From contig BFAU01000144.1 in assembly GCA_008975185.1 (NCBI GenBank), positions 1-15,246 on the forward strand: DNA of 15,246 bases. Direction: 5' to 3'. The stretch comes from a bacterium MnTg04 (GTDB lineage: Bacteria > Pseudomonadota > Gammaproteobacteria > Steroidobacterales > MnTg04). How positions within the stretch are numbered: position 1 is the first letter of the stretch; every line of letters starts with the position of its first letter. Both the position numbers and the translations under genes were made by a program. Positions 1-7,352 of this stretch are shown here, piece by piece. Below the pieces are notes generated by a model. It worked only from the letters and a program-made list of their open reading frames with translations, ran no database searches and had not been told where the DNA came from.

Positions 1-160
1 GAATATACAGCAACAGGAAACCGCCGCCAAAAAAGAGGCGGTAGAAAGCGCTGACAGTGGGCGGGACCGACAGCACTGTTACGAAAACAGCGGAAAAGCT
101 GATCAACACCGCGCCAATCAACAGCCTGATTGTTGCCCTGGTATCAGCATCGAGCGGCAT
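1..160 (-). CDS. EamA/DMT-family transporter, N-terminal part (runs off window)
   Basis: The frame opens with ATG (160-158) and stays open to base 1, giving about 53 residues with no stop. It begins MPLDADTRATIRLLIGAVLI and continues into a hydrophobic helix, the sequence PPTVSAFYRLFF, a glycine run and a second hydrophobic stretch. Helix 1 followed by 'TVSAFYR-x-(L/F)FGG' is the typical opening of EamA (drug/metabolite transporter) permeases, inner-membrane proteins of about ten helices that usually export small molecules. The gene lies 28 bases after the kelch stop on the same strand, so it is probably the last visible member of the operon. No strong ribosome binding site is visible before the ATG. 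Substrate is unknown; in this context an amino acid or breakdown product is possible, but that is inference. Confidence 0.72.
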   Translation of the reverse strand, partial: MPLDADTRATIRLLIGAVLISFSAVFVTVLSVPPTVSAFYRLFFGGGFLLLYI

Positions 161-188
161 TACGATTTGCAAACCCAGGACAGCCGGC

Positions 189-1280
189 TCATTGCAAAGT
201 GAACTCATGGACCAGCGAACTGAGAACCGGCTCGGCGCCAGCGCCCGGATTTTCGGCGTCAACCATGCCACCGACTATATAAAAAGTACCCGCGTTGGCA
301 ATCAGGCCACGGTGATCCATGGTTGCCTGCGGCAGCCGGCCATAGCGATGCCAGCGATGCTCGGCGAACCGCCATGCAAAGACTTCGGCCGAGGCCTGCG
401 ATACATTGCCGTCATAACCGATGCCATCGTAGTTGTAAGGATTGTCGCTGCCGCCGGCAAAGACGATTTCCCCGTCGTGTGTTGCCGCGCCGGTCGCCGC
501 GATCCGGTAGCGGGCCGAACCCGGATGGGGTGCGACCACCTGCCAGCGAATTCGTCGAATATCGCCGGCATCGATTTCACCCAGATAACAGGCATCTACC
601 GTCTCGAACCGCCGTTTGCCGTTATCCGCCAGGCGAACGGCAACGCCATCGCAAACCAGCATCCGGTTGCCGGCTATGCCGCCGGCATGGCCGAACACCG
701 CCTCGCCGGGCCAGGGCGTCGCCTGTCTCCAGGCATCCTCCTCGACATCGTAAATCTGCACCAGGTTGACATTGCCCAGGTCGTGCCAGCCGCTGACCAG
801 GTAAACATAACGGTCAAGATAAACGACCGAGACGGCATCATCGACCGGTACCGGCATCGGCTCCAGTTCATGCCAGCTCAGCCGTTCAGTATCGAGCCGG
901 TACGCTTTTGCTACAGATCTCTCGCTGCCATCTTCGGCAACGGTATATCCGCCAAAAACATATACGTCCCCGGCCACGGTGGCAGCGGTGCCGGCCAGCC
1001 TGCCTTCGCCCCCGGGCACATCGGGCAAGCGTTGCCAGGCTTCGCTCCCTGGCGGCAAATGCCAGGCCTCGCTGGCAATATTTTGCCAGCCTCGGCCACC
1101 AGCCAAGCCCATGAGACTGAGCAAGTGAAAACCATCGCCGCTGCGGAAGCCAGCCACCGAATTGTTACTGACCGGATGGGGTAACGCCGGACCCTGCACC
1201 GCGACGATCTGGCTTTCATTTTCGAAGGTACAGGCAAACAGACCGGCGGCGAGCAGAAAAATCGGCAGGATACGCTTCAT
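189..1280 (-). CDS. Kelch-repeat lipoprotein
   Basis: A 363-residue protein opening with a lipoprotein-like signal: K-R, a hydrophobic stretch, then LFAC with Cys17 as the probable lipidated residue. Phe at -2 is not the commonest lipobox residue. The mature part carries kelch-type blades, recognisable from hydrophobic strands ending in a glycine pair or equivalent (VYVFGGY about 106-112, VYLVSGW about 159-165, IVFAGGS about 272-278, FYIVGGM about 333-339) with Trp residues between them. This predicts a beta-propeller anchored to the outer or inner membrane facing the periplasm. Kelch propellers bind proteins or sugars, and some are sialic-acid mutarotases or galactose-oxidase-like; nothing here selects one. 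The ATG overlaps the M61 stop as ATGA, so translation is probably coupled. A galactose-oxidase-like enzyme is unlikely because no copper-ligand set was recognised. Confidence 0.82.
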   Translation of the reverse strand: MKRILPIFLLAAGLFACTFENESQIVAVQGPALPHPVSNNSVAGFRSGDGFHLLSLMGLAGGRGWQNIASEAWHLPPGSEAWQRLPDVPGGEGRLAGTAATVAGDVYVFGGYTVAEDGSERSVAKAYRLDTERLSWHELEPMPVPVDDAVSVVYLDRYVYLVSGWHDLGNVNLVQIYDVEEDAWRQATPWPGEAVFGHAGGIAGNRMLVCDGVAVRLADNGKRRFETVDACYLGEIDAGDIRRIRWQVVAPHPGSARYRIAATGAATHDGEIVFAGGSDNPYNYDGIGYDGNVSQASAEVFAWRFAEHRWHRYGRLPQATMDHRGLIANAGTFYIVGGMVDAENPGAGAEPVLSSLVHEFTLQ

Positions 1281-3079
1281 CGGCTGCCCCCCAGCCAGGC
1301 GGACCGCGCTGCCAGGATCTCGCTGTCAGCCTCTTCGTTCAACAGCAGCTGGCAGCAGTTCCGCGGACTTTCCTCGGCCAGCAACGGCAATTCGATCAGA
1401 ACATCTTCACGAAAAACGCTCAGCCGCGTCATCTCCCCCGCTTGCAGCCGGCGCAGTCGTTTCTCAAGCGTTTTGCCGGTGACGCGTACATCGTCCAGGG
1501 CCAGCAATTCATCGCCGGCGGACAACCCGGCTTTCTGCCCGGGACCGTTCTCCAGCACGTGAGTGACGACGAGTCGGCCGGCCACGACCCGGGTCTTGAT
1601 CCCGAACCACACCGGCATGCTTTTGCCTTTGGCCGGCCCGCCGGCGTCATCGAGAGAAACGGCGGGTCTCTCCCGGTAGATAATGCCGACACTCTCGAGA
1701 TACTCCGCCAGCGGCAGGTCGTCGGTTCCGCGCACCGCACAGGCGAAAAACTCTTTCAGTTCCACGCCGCTGACTTCGCCGGCCAAATCTTCAAAAGCCG
1801 TTTCCGGCATGCCTGTCTCGCTCTGGCCGTATTTTTCCCAGGCCGCGCGCATCACATCGTCCAATGAACTAACACCCATGGTCTCGCGGCGAATCAACAG
1901 ATCGAGAGCAAGCGCCACCAACGACCCCTTTGCGTAATAACTGACTATCGCGTTAGGCGAGTTCTCGTTCTGCCGGTAAAACTTGCTCCAGGCATCGAAA
2001 CTGGATTCCGCCAGTGACTGGTGCAGACGACCCGGCCCCTGAAGAACCCGGGTTATCGTCTGTGACAGCAGGTCCAGGTAACTGGTGTCGGCGATCACAC
2101 CGCTTCTGAGCAGCGCCAGATCGTCATAATAGGAAGTGACGCCCTCGAAAACCCAAAGCATTTCGGTATAGGCCTCGGCGGACAGATCGCTTTCCGCGAG
2201 CACGGCGGGACGCAATCTTTTGACATTCCACATATGAAAATATTCATGGCTGCACAAGCCGAGAAAGCGACGATATCCCTTGTCGATACCGTCTTTTGCC
2301 TGCACGGGGAGATCGTCGCGCCGGCAGATCAACGATGAGCTGTTGCGATGTTCCAAACCACCGTAACCATCGCTCACCACAGTTAGCAGGAACAGGTAGC
2401 TGTCGACCGGTACGGAGCCAAACAGATCGATGTGCTGTTGGCATACCAGCGCTAGGTCTGAAGCCAGCCGATCTTTGTCCGCATCGTGTTTACCGCTGAT
2501 GGCCATTGTGTGAGGAACGCCACCCGCACTGAACTCGACGAAATCGAGTTCGCCCATTTGTACCGGGCAGTCGATCAGTTCTGCATAGCTTGGCGCCTGG
2601 AAATCGCCGAATCCCCGATCATCGATCTGGACAGCCTGCAGACCCGTCGCCAGCCGCCAACGTCCCGTATCGCCCGACGGCGGCGCAATACTGATACGGG
2701 ACGGCCGCTCCTCCTGACCATGGACGCGCAGGAATATGTTGCTGCCGTCAAAAAATCCGTGTCGCGAATCCAGGTGGGCGCCACGCACAGAACGATCCTT
2801 GGCATAAACCTGGTATCGAACAGTCAGCGGGCCTTTCGCAGGCGCACATTGCCAGGTTGATTTGTCGAGTTTCCTGACGGCAACGCTGTCCGCGCCCGAG
2901 TGCGCGGAAAGACTCGTGATATGGCGGGCGAAATCCCGGATCCGGTAACTGCCGGGCACCCATGCAGGCAGCGACAAATGCTGGCCTTCAGCGTCAGGCT
3001 CTGGAATTTCGAGATCAATCTCAAACAGGTGCGCATTCGGCCGTGCCGCCCCGACCCTGTAGTGAATAGTCGGCTTCAC
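1277..3079 (-). CDS. M61-family (glycyl aminopeptidase-like) metallopeptidase with PDZ domain
   Basis: About 600 residues, the usual size for M61 peptidases. The N-terminal beta domain (starting IHYRV, with the WVPGSYRIRDFARH block) is the conserved M61 N-domain. The zinc site is HEYFH, about residues 278-282 from the chosen start, with the downstream glutamate in the WVFEG motif (about 312) as likely third ligand. The GGLEHRNS block lies just before it. A PDZ domain fills roughly residues 495-570 (GIKTRV... GPGQKAGLSAGDELLALD). M61 enzymes remove N-terminal residues, with glycine or alanine preference in studied members. No signal peptide is evident, so cytoplasmic action is more likely. The open frame extends to a GTG at 3112, but the GTG at 3079 forms a GTGA overlap with the upstream stop and better matches where the family domain begins. 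Neither has a strong Shine-Dalgarno. Confidence 0.93.
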   Translation of the reverse strand: MKPTIHYRVGAARPNAHLFEIDLEIPEPDAEGQHLSLPAWVPGSYRIRDFARHITSLSAHSGADSVAVRKLDKSTWQCAPAKGPLTVRYQVYAKDRSVRGAHLDSRHGFFDGSNIFLRVHGQEERPSRISIAPPSGDTGRWRLATGLQAVQIDDRGFGDFQAPSYAELIDCPVQMGELDFVEFSAGGVPHTMAISGKHDADKDRLASDLALVCQQHIDLFGSVPVDSYLFLLTVVSDGYGGLEHRNSSSLICRRDDLPVQAKDGIDKGYRRFLGLCSHEYFHMWNVKRLRPAVLAESDLSAEAYTEMLWVFEGVTSYYDDLALLRSGVIADTSYLDLLSQTITRVLQGPGRLHQSLAESSFDAWSKFYRQNENSPNAIVSYYAKGSLVALALDLLIRRETMGVSSLDDVMRAAWEKYGQSETGMPETAFEDLAGEVSGVELKEFFACAVRGTDDLPLAEYLESVGIIYRERPAVSLDDAGGPAKGKSMPVWFGIKTRVVAGRLVVTHVLENGPGQKAGLSAGDELLALDDVRVTGKTLEKRLRRLQAGEMTRLSVFREDVLIELPLLAEESPRNCCQLLLNEEADSEILAARSAWLGGSR

Positions 3080-3897
3080 GCAGGCGGCTCTGTCAGTTTC
3101 AGTGTCAGGCACTTGGCGGAACCGCCTGCCTTCAGGAACTCCGTCAATGACGCTTCGATCACCTCGAAACCCGCTTTGGCCAGATTTTTTCTCAGGCTCG
3201 GAGAAACCCGGTTCATAATAAGCTTGTCTTCGATATTGACGGAATTGCAGGCAAAGCGGCCCGCATCCTCGCTACTGACAACGATGCGTTTACCGTGCGG
3301 TACGCGCAGCGCGATTTTTTTCTGCGATTCCTCGTCAAACGCCGGTGGATAGTACAGCAACCAGCCATCATTCAATGGGCAGAAACAGGTATCGATATGA
3401 TAAAAACGCGGGTCCACAAGCCGGATTGAAACGACTTCTTTCGCAAAGAATTTTTCGAGATGAGGATGCGCTTCGATTTCCGTACGAAATCCGTACCCGG
3501 CCCAGAGCCAGTCGCCACCCCGGTCGAAAAGCGAATCTCCGGCGCCTTCAAAACCGATTTTTCCATCGAGCGGATATAGCTCGAACCCGTTCTCTTCGAA
3601 CCATCGCTTGAAGTGCTTTTCCTCCGCCCGTCGTTCCATTGGAAGGAAATGGCTGGCCATCGCCTTCATACCCAGTACGGTTCCGGCGTTGGCCGTAAAA
3701 ACCATGTCGGGCACGTCGGCCTGGGGCTCGATCAACACAACATTCGCATGTTCTTCGATGGTATCGCGCAGCCGCGCCCATTGTCGTTTCGCCAGGTCGA
3801 GCGAAAGATTCCCTTCGTTACCGTCCATCCACGGATTTATTGCGTAGTCCACGGCGTAAAAATCCGGCGGACACATGAGTATTTTTTCTTTTGCCAT
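3076..3897 (-). CDS. Amidinotransferase-fold hydrolase, ArgZ/AgrE- or DDAH-like (arginine or methylarginine hydrolase)
   Basis: A 273-residue enzyme of the guanidino-group modifying (pentein) superfamily. Visible signatures are the N-terminal ILMCPPDFYAVDYAINPWM block, the DMVFTAN motif (64-70), FEGAGDS (116-122, Glu117), FYHIDTCF with His167, and the C-terminal GGSAKC with nucleophile Cys263. This Cys/His/Glu set is complete, so the enzyme should be active. The N-terminal block closely resembles the catalytic domain of cyanobacterial arginine dihydrolase (ArgZ/AgrE: arginine to ornithine, CO2 and two ammonia). Dimethylarginine dimethylaminohydrolases (methylarginine to citrulline) share the fold and length. 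Asn70 sits where, as I recall, ArgZ has an asparagine important for the second hydrolysis, but I cannot align it here. It is followed by the M61 gene with an overlap of about 4 bases and preceded by the thioesterase gene 40 bases away. Confidence 0.87.
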   Translation of the reverse strand: MAKEKILMCPPDFYAVDYAINPWMDGNEGNLSLDLAKRQWARLRDTIEEHANVVLIEPQADVPDMVFTANAGTVLGMKAMASHFLPMERRAEEKHFKRWFEENGFELYPLDGKIGFEGAGDSLFDRGGDWLWAGYGFRTEIEAHPHLEKFFAKEVVSIRLVDPRFYHIDTCFCPLNDGWLLYYPPAFDEESQKKIALRVPHGKRIVVSSEDAGRFACNSVNIEDKLIMNRVSPSLRKNLAKAGFEVIEASLTEFLKAGGSAKCLTLKLTEPPA

Positions 3898-3937
3898 GCG
3901 GAAGGAATCCCCAATAAAAGAAGGTGCGACCCAGGAT

Positions 3938-4402
3938 CTACCAGCGGTGGTAGGCGGGATGCCCTTCGCTTACCGCGACGAAGGTGCCTCGGCAAGTTCC
4001 GCAAACCTTGCCATCGGCAAGGAGTTCGCCATCGACCACCACTTTGTTGCCGGCAGATTCCACGACCCAGGCGCGCAATGAGACCGGCCCCCTTGAAGGA
4101 GTCGGCCTGAGCAATCGAATCGAATAATCCGCGGTCACCGTGCACGGTGGCTTTTGCGCACCGCTTTCGTTCATCAGGTACCAGCAGGCAGTCCAGTTGC
4201 AATGGCAGTCGAGCAGGGATCCGATAATGCCGCCGTTCAGCATGCCGGGAAACGCCTCGTGATGCGATTCCGGCGTCCACTCGGCAATTACTTCATCGCC
4301 GCGTGGAAAACTGCGGATACGGAGTCCCTTTTTGTTGGCCGGACCGCAACCGAAGCACTCGTTGTCCGGCGCATATTTTTCCTGCAGGCAAAGCTCACTC
4401 AC
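3938..4402 (-). CDS. PaaI-type hotdog-fold thioesterase
   Basis: 154 residues from the chosen GTG, the normal size for single-hotdog PaaI/4HBT proteins. It shows CFGCGPANKKGLRI (16-29), the substrate-helix region HHEAFPGMLNGGIIGSLLDCH (48-67) and a closing strand GTCRGTFVAV. Asp65 in LLDC is the likely catalytic acid, and the usual HGG is NGG, as in a subgroup of the family. Such enzymes hydrolyse acyl-CoA thioesters, typically as tetramers; the substrate is not predictable. Two CxxC pairs (16/19 and 134/137) are visible. The open frame could extend to 4501, but AGGGAG lies 8 bases before the GTG at 4402 and family similarity begins just after it, so the longer start is unlikely. The start overlaps the end of the ctlX-like gene by 8 bases, suggesting coupled translation. 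Its tie to guanidino metabolism is unexplained. Confidence 0.85.
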   Translation of the reverse strand: MSELCLQEKYAPDNECFGCGPANKKGLRIRSFPRGDEVIAEWTPESHHEAFPGMLNGGIIGSLLDCHCNWTACWYLMNESGAQKPPCTVTADYSIRLLRPTPSRGPVSLRAWVVESAGNKVVVDGELLADGKVCGTCRGTFVAVSEGHPAYHRW

Positions 4403-5357
4403 TGTCACGGCTCCCTGGATTCCTGGGTAAATGAATTTCTGCGAGCATGCAGCGTACGCTGCCGCCCGAGCTTTTCTCGATGCTGTCAATGGATGCCGCA
4501 ACGATATGCGTGCGGCGAGACAGGGTCTTGCGTTGCTCCGCCGTCAGGCTGTTCAGCGCCTGGCTGGACATCGCCAGTATGCGTCCGCCGCTTGCGGATT
4601 TTAGTTCAAGCATGTTGCCGGCAAAGCTGGCCATTTGTGCATAGCTGATATCGACCACTTCGTGACCGGCCCCTTGCAGCCTGTCCAAAACGGCCTGGCG
4701 TTGCTCTTCCTTTATGGATGCAGAGCAGACGACCGCAAAGTCCACACCGATGCACATCATGACATTGGTGTGGTAGATAGCGGCGCCATCCTCGCCCGCG
4801 GCAGCTAACACCACCATCTCGTAGTCCATCCTGCGGGCAAACTCACCTAAAAGGTCCGCATCCGTGCGCGCCGACAGGCACGCATAGGCAATATGGTTTT
4901 GACGATCGAGAACGATGCTGCCGGTCCCCTCCAGATATTTCTCCTCGGCCTCGAACGGACTCAAGTCAATGCTTTGCTCAATCCTGAACCCATGATCCGA
5001 ACTCAGGGAACCCAGAATATCAGCGCGCCGTTCCGGTCTGCGGTTGCTCGCCATCATCGGGTAAAGAACGACGGTTCCGTCGGCATGCATGCTCAGCCAG
5101 TTATTCGGAAAAATAGAATCCGGCGTATGTGGCTCCGGCGCATCGTCAAAAACCACCACCTCTATGCCGACAGCCTCCAGCGTCGCCACCAGATTGTCGA
5201 ACTCTACCAGCGCCCTCTCGTGGTCGCCGTCGTCGGTGGACGAATAGTCCTGCTGCTGAAAGCGGTTGCTTTCGGCGGTCTGCGGATTGGACTGAAAACG
5301 AGCCGGCCGGATCATCAGGACCGAGGAACTGGTCTGTGGCTCAGCCGGTCGGGCCAT
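4395..5357 (-). CDS. ctlX: CtlX-type citrulline utilisation hydrolase (arginine deiminase-related)
   Basis: A 320-residue pentein-fold hydrolase. The N-terminal VLMIRPARFQSNPQTAESN block (13-31), DSIFPNNW (80-87), YLEGTGSIVLD (141-151, Glu143), IYHTNVMM with His196, FAGNMLEL (245-252) and SSGGSVRC with nucleophile Cys303 match the CtlX family, named for citrulline utilisation. All catalytic positions are present. The expected reaction is hydrolysis of citrulline, or a related ureido/guanidino amino acid, to ornithine with release of ammonia and CO2 in the cytoplasm. It is the first gene of the minus-strand operon. GGAGAT stands 5 bases before the ATG, a strong ribosome binding site that supports this start. 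Its pairing with a second, distantly related pentein two genes downstream suggests consecutive or alternative steps. Substrate could also be arginine or a methylated form. Confidence 0.85.
   Translation of the reverse strand: MARPAEPQTSSSVLMIRPARFQSNPQTAESNRFQQQDYSSTDDGDHERALVEFDNLVATLEAVGIEVVVFDDAPEPHTPDSIFPNNWLSMHADGTVVLYPMMASNRRPERRADILGSLSSDHGFRIEQSIDLSPFEAEEKYLEGTGSIVLDRQNHIAYACLSARTDADLLGEFARRMDYEMVVLAAAGEDGAAIYHTNVMMCIGVDFAVVCSASIKEEQRQAVLDRLQGAGHEVVDISYAQMASFAGNMLELKSASGGRILAMSSQALNSLTAEQRKTLSRRTHIVAASIDSIEKSSGGSVRCMLAEIHLPRNPGSRDSE
4411..4416 (-). promoter_or_regulatory. Ribosome binding site fixing the thioesterase GTG start
   Basis: On the minus strand AGGGAG stands 8 bases before GTG at 4402. 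Another in-frame GTG at 4408 is only 2 bases away from the motif, too close to use. This site lies inside the end of the upstream coding region. Confidence 0.6.
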
Positions 5358-5385
5358 TATTTATCTCCATCGAAGCAACCCGGTC

Positions 5386-5414
5386 ATTCTACTATTCCCC
5401 GGCCCCGGCCTACA
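5386..5414 (-). promoter_or_regulatory. Candidate promoter of the minus-strand operon
   Basis: On the minus strand a -10-like TAGAAT (5391-5386) stands about 30 bases before the ctlX-like ATG. A weak -35-like TGTAGG lies at 5414-5409 with a 17-base spacer. The -10 is reasonable and the -35 poor, so the call rests partly on position. Confidence 0.35.
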
Positions 5415-5419
5415 GTGAT

Positions 5420-5428
5420 TGCTATACT
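5420..5428 (+). promoter_or_regulatory. Extended -10 promoter for the TPR-sulfotransferase gene
   Basis: TGCTATACT is a near-consensus extended -10 (TGn plus TATACT). Transcription would begin near 5435, about 35 bases before the ATG at 5470. No good -35 is seen, which extended -10 promoters can tolerate. It also argues against the upstream in-frame TTG at 5419 as translation start. Confidence 0.5.
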
Positions 5429-5469
5429 CTGCGGCCGCAGCCTGCCAATTCCGGCCCGGGTTTCAGGAA

Positions 5470-7278
5470 ATGGACGAATCAGAAAAAATCAACAATGTAC
5501 TTGAGGATGCCTCCCGGGCCATGGATTCGGGCGACTATCGAAAGGCATTTCAATTGACCCGCGAGGCCTGTGATCTGCAACCCGATAACGCCAGGCTTTG
5601 GATCACCGCCGGGACGCTGGGCGGCCGGCTCGGAGAACTCGAGCAGGCCGAGCATTGTCTGCGCAAGGCGCTGGCGCTGGCGCCTGACTCGGCAACGGCA
5701 CTGGAAAATCTGAGCGTTACGCTGGTCGGCAGGGGGGAGGCCGAAAAAGCGCTGGAATACGCCACCCAGGCAATCCGTTTGCAACCGGCCGCCGCAACTT
5801 TTGACCGGCGCGGGTACATACTCGCGCAATTGCGGCGCCATGACGAAGCGATTCGTGATTTCCGCAAGGCACTGGATGCCGACTCGCAACTGGCCGATGC
5901 GCATAACAATCTTGGCGTCTCGCTGCAGGCTACCGGTTATAGCGAGGAAGCAATCGAGAGTTTTTCGCGCGCTGTTGCGCTGCGACCGGCATATGCTGAT
6001 GCGTGGAACAACAAGGGGCTGGCCTGCCAGGCGCTGGGCAGGTTCGAGGAGGCGCTGGATGCACATCGCCAGGCCGTGGAGTCGGATCCGCAACACGGTA
6101 GCGCCCGCGCGGAACTCGCTGCGATTCTGGAGCGCGGCAACCAGGTCGTCGAGGCAAGGGATACCGCGGAACGTGCACTTGAAATTATGCCGGGCCAGTT
6201 CAAAGCCGGCCTGGTCCTTGCCGTGCTCGATCGTCGCGACGGCAACCTTGAATCGGCGGAAGCGCGCTGCCGGGCATTGCTGACCCACGCGGATAGCGAT
6301 CAGGGAAAAGGCGAGGTGTCGCTGGAACTGGCCCAATGCCTGGACAAGATGCAGCGGTACGACGAGGCGTTCGGGTTTTTCGAACAGGGGCAGGAATCGT
6401 TGCTGAAAAGCTGGCAGCACGTACCCGACAAGGAAATTTATCTTGAGCAGGTCGACGCGAGCGCGCGATGGCCCAGGCCGGATAAATCCGCGGCCTTGAA
6501 CGTGTCCGCCCAGGACAAAAGAGTGCCTGCTTTTCTGGTCGGCTTCCCGCGATCCGGGACTACGCTGACAGCGAGGATGCTGGACGCGCACCCGGCTATC
6601 AGTACGAGCGACGAACAGCCGCTGGTGCCTCGCCTGATGCAGTTCGCCGAATCCAGTCTCGACCTGCAGCCCTGCTCGCTAACGGCAGATCAACGCGAGG
6701 CCCTTGCCGCCGAGTATTGGCGAATGGCGGCAACGGACATGGCCAGATCGGAGCCGGAAACCTTATTCCTCGACAAACTTCCGCTGAACATCACCCGTAT
6801 CGGTTTCATTCGACAGGTATTTCCGCAGGCGAAAATTATTGTGGCGTTGCGTGATCCGCGCGATGCCTGCCTCAGCGCGTTCATGCAATCGTTCAAGCCA
6901 AACCCGGCTATGGTCCATTGCGTAAGTTTGGGTGGTGCGGCCGCCCTGTACTGCAAAGTAATGAATGCATGGCTGGAGATTTGTAAAGACGACTTACCCG
7001 GGTTTTTTGAATCACGCTACGAGAGCCTGGTCGAGAACTTTGAATCGTCAGTGCGGCAGTTACTCGAGTTTCTTGGTCTGGAGTGGGCTGCGGATGTCGC
7101 CCGATTCCACGAAAAAGCCAGGTCTGCTTACATGAGCACGCCAAGCTACCAGGCGATCAGCGAACCGATTTACCGGTCTGCCCGAAACCGGTGGCAGAAC
7201 TACCGGAAACCTGTGCAGGAGATAACACCGTTGCTCGCCGAGTATCTGAACGCTTTCGGTTATACGGGCCGAGACTGA
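5470..7278 (+). CDS. TPR-repeat sulfotransferase
   Basis: 602 residues from ATG at 5470. Residues about 5-310 are consecutive tetratricopeptide repeats, seen as 34-residue units with A/G-x-A-L and D-P/Q-P markers (for example YADAWNNKGLACQALGRFEEAL). Residues about 350-600 are a sulfotransferase domain: FLVGFPRSGTTL (355-366) is the PAPS 5'-phosphosulfate loop, LFLDKLPLN (432-440) the following conserved block, and VALRDPRDACLSAF (458-471) the 3'-phosphate-binding segment. Such proteins transfer sulfate from PAPS to an acceptor. The TPR part may recruit a protein or glycan acceptor. There is no signal peptide. An in-frame TTG at 5419 would sit inside the predicted promoter, so it is rejected. 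Convergent with alkB; no pathway partner is adjacent, so the acceptor is unknown. Confidence 0.92.
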   Translation: MDESEKINNVLEDASRAMDSGDYRKAFQLTREACDLQPDNARLWITAGTLGGRLGELEQAEHCLRKALALAPDSATALENLSVTLVGRGEAEKALEYATQAIRLQPAAATFDRRGYILAQLRRHDEAIRDFRKALDADSQLADAHNNLGVSLQATGYSEEAIESFSRAVALRPAYADAWNNKGLACQALGRFEEALDAHRQAVESDPQHGSARAELAAILERGNQVVEARDTAERALEIMPGQFKAGLVLAVLDRRDGNLESAEARCRALLTHADSDQGKGEVSLELAQCLDKMQRYDEAFGFFEQGQESLLKSWQHVPDKEIYLEQVDASARWPRPDKSAALNVSAQDKRVPAFLVGFPRSGTTLTARMLDAHPAISTSDEQPLVPRLMQFAESSLDLQPCSLTADQREALAAEYWRMAATDMARSEPETLFLDKLPLNITRIGFIRQVFPQAKIIVALRDPRDACLSAFMQSFKPNPAMVHCVSLGGAAALYCKVMNAWLEICKDDLPGFFESRYESLVENFESSVRQLLEFLGLEWAADVARFHEKARSAYMSTPSYQAISEPIYRSARNRWQNYRKPVQEITPLLAEYLNAFGYTGRD

Positions 7279-7299
7279 GGCCGGCGACCCGGACCGGCC
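7279..7299 (+). terminator. GC-rich hairpin right after the sulfotransferase stop
   Basis: GGCCGG (7279-7284) and CCGGCC (7294-7299) form a perfect 6-bp stem with a 9-base loop immediately after the TGA. No T-run follows, so it is not a classical intrinsic terminator; it may act as an RNA 3'-end stabiliser between convergent genes. Confidence 0.3.
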
Positions 7300-7352
7300 A
7301 GTCCATAGAACTCGACCATCATTCCGATCTCCGTCTCCGCACTATGTGCCGG

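Noticed and set aside
190..192. ATG overlapping the kelch stop codon
   Set aside because: It opens a frame of only ten codons that ends at a TAA; the transporter frame starts at 160.
57..1184. Long plus-strand open frame of 375 codons
   Set aside because: It runs antisense to the kelch lipoprotein and the EamA gene, which show clear family motifs; its own product has no recognisable domain.
4403..4501. N-terminal extension of the thioesterase to 4501
   Set aside because: It lies wholly inside the ctlX-like coding end, lacks a ribosome site, and family similarity begins after the GTG at 4402.
5419..5469. TTG start 17 codons upstream for the TPR-sulfotransferase
   Set aside because: It falls within the predicted extended -10 promoter, and the added residues do not resemble TPR sequence.
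5479..6591. Long minus-strand open frame opposite the TPR region
   Set aside because: It is an antisense shadow of the TPR repeats; residues show no domain and the sense strand has clear TPR and PAPS motifs.
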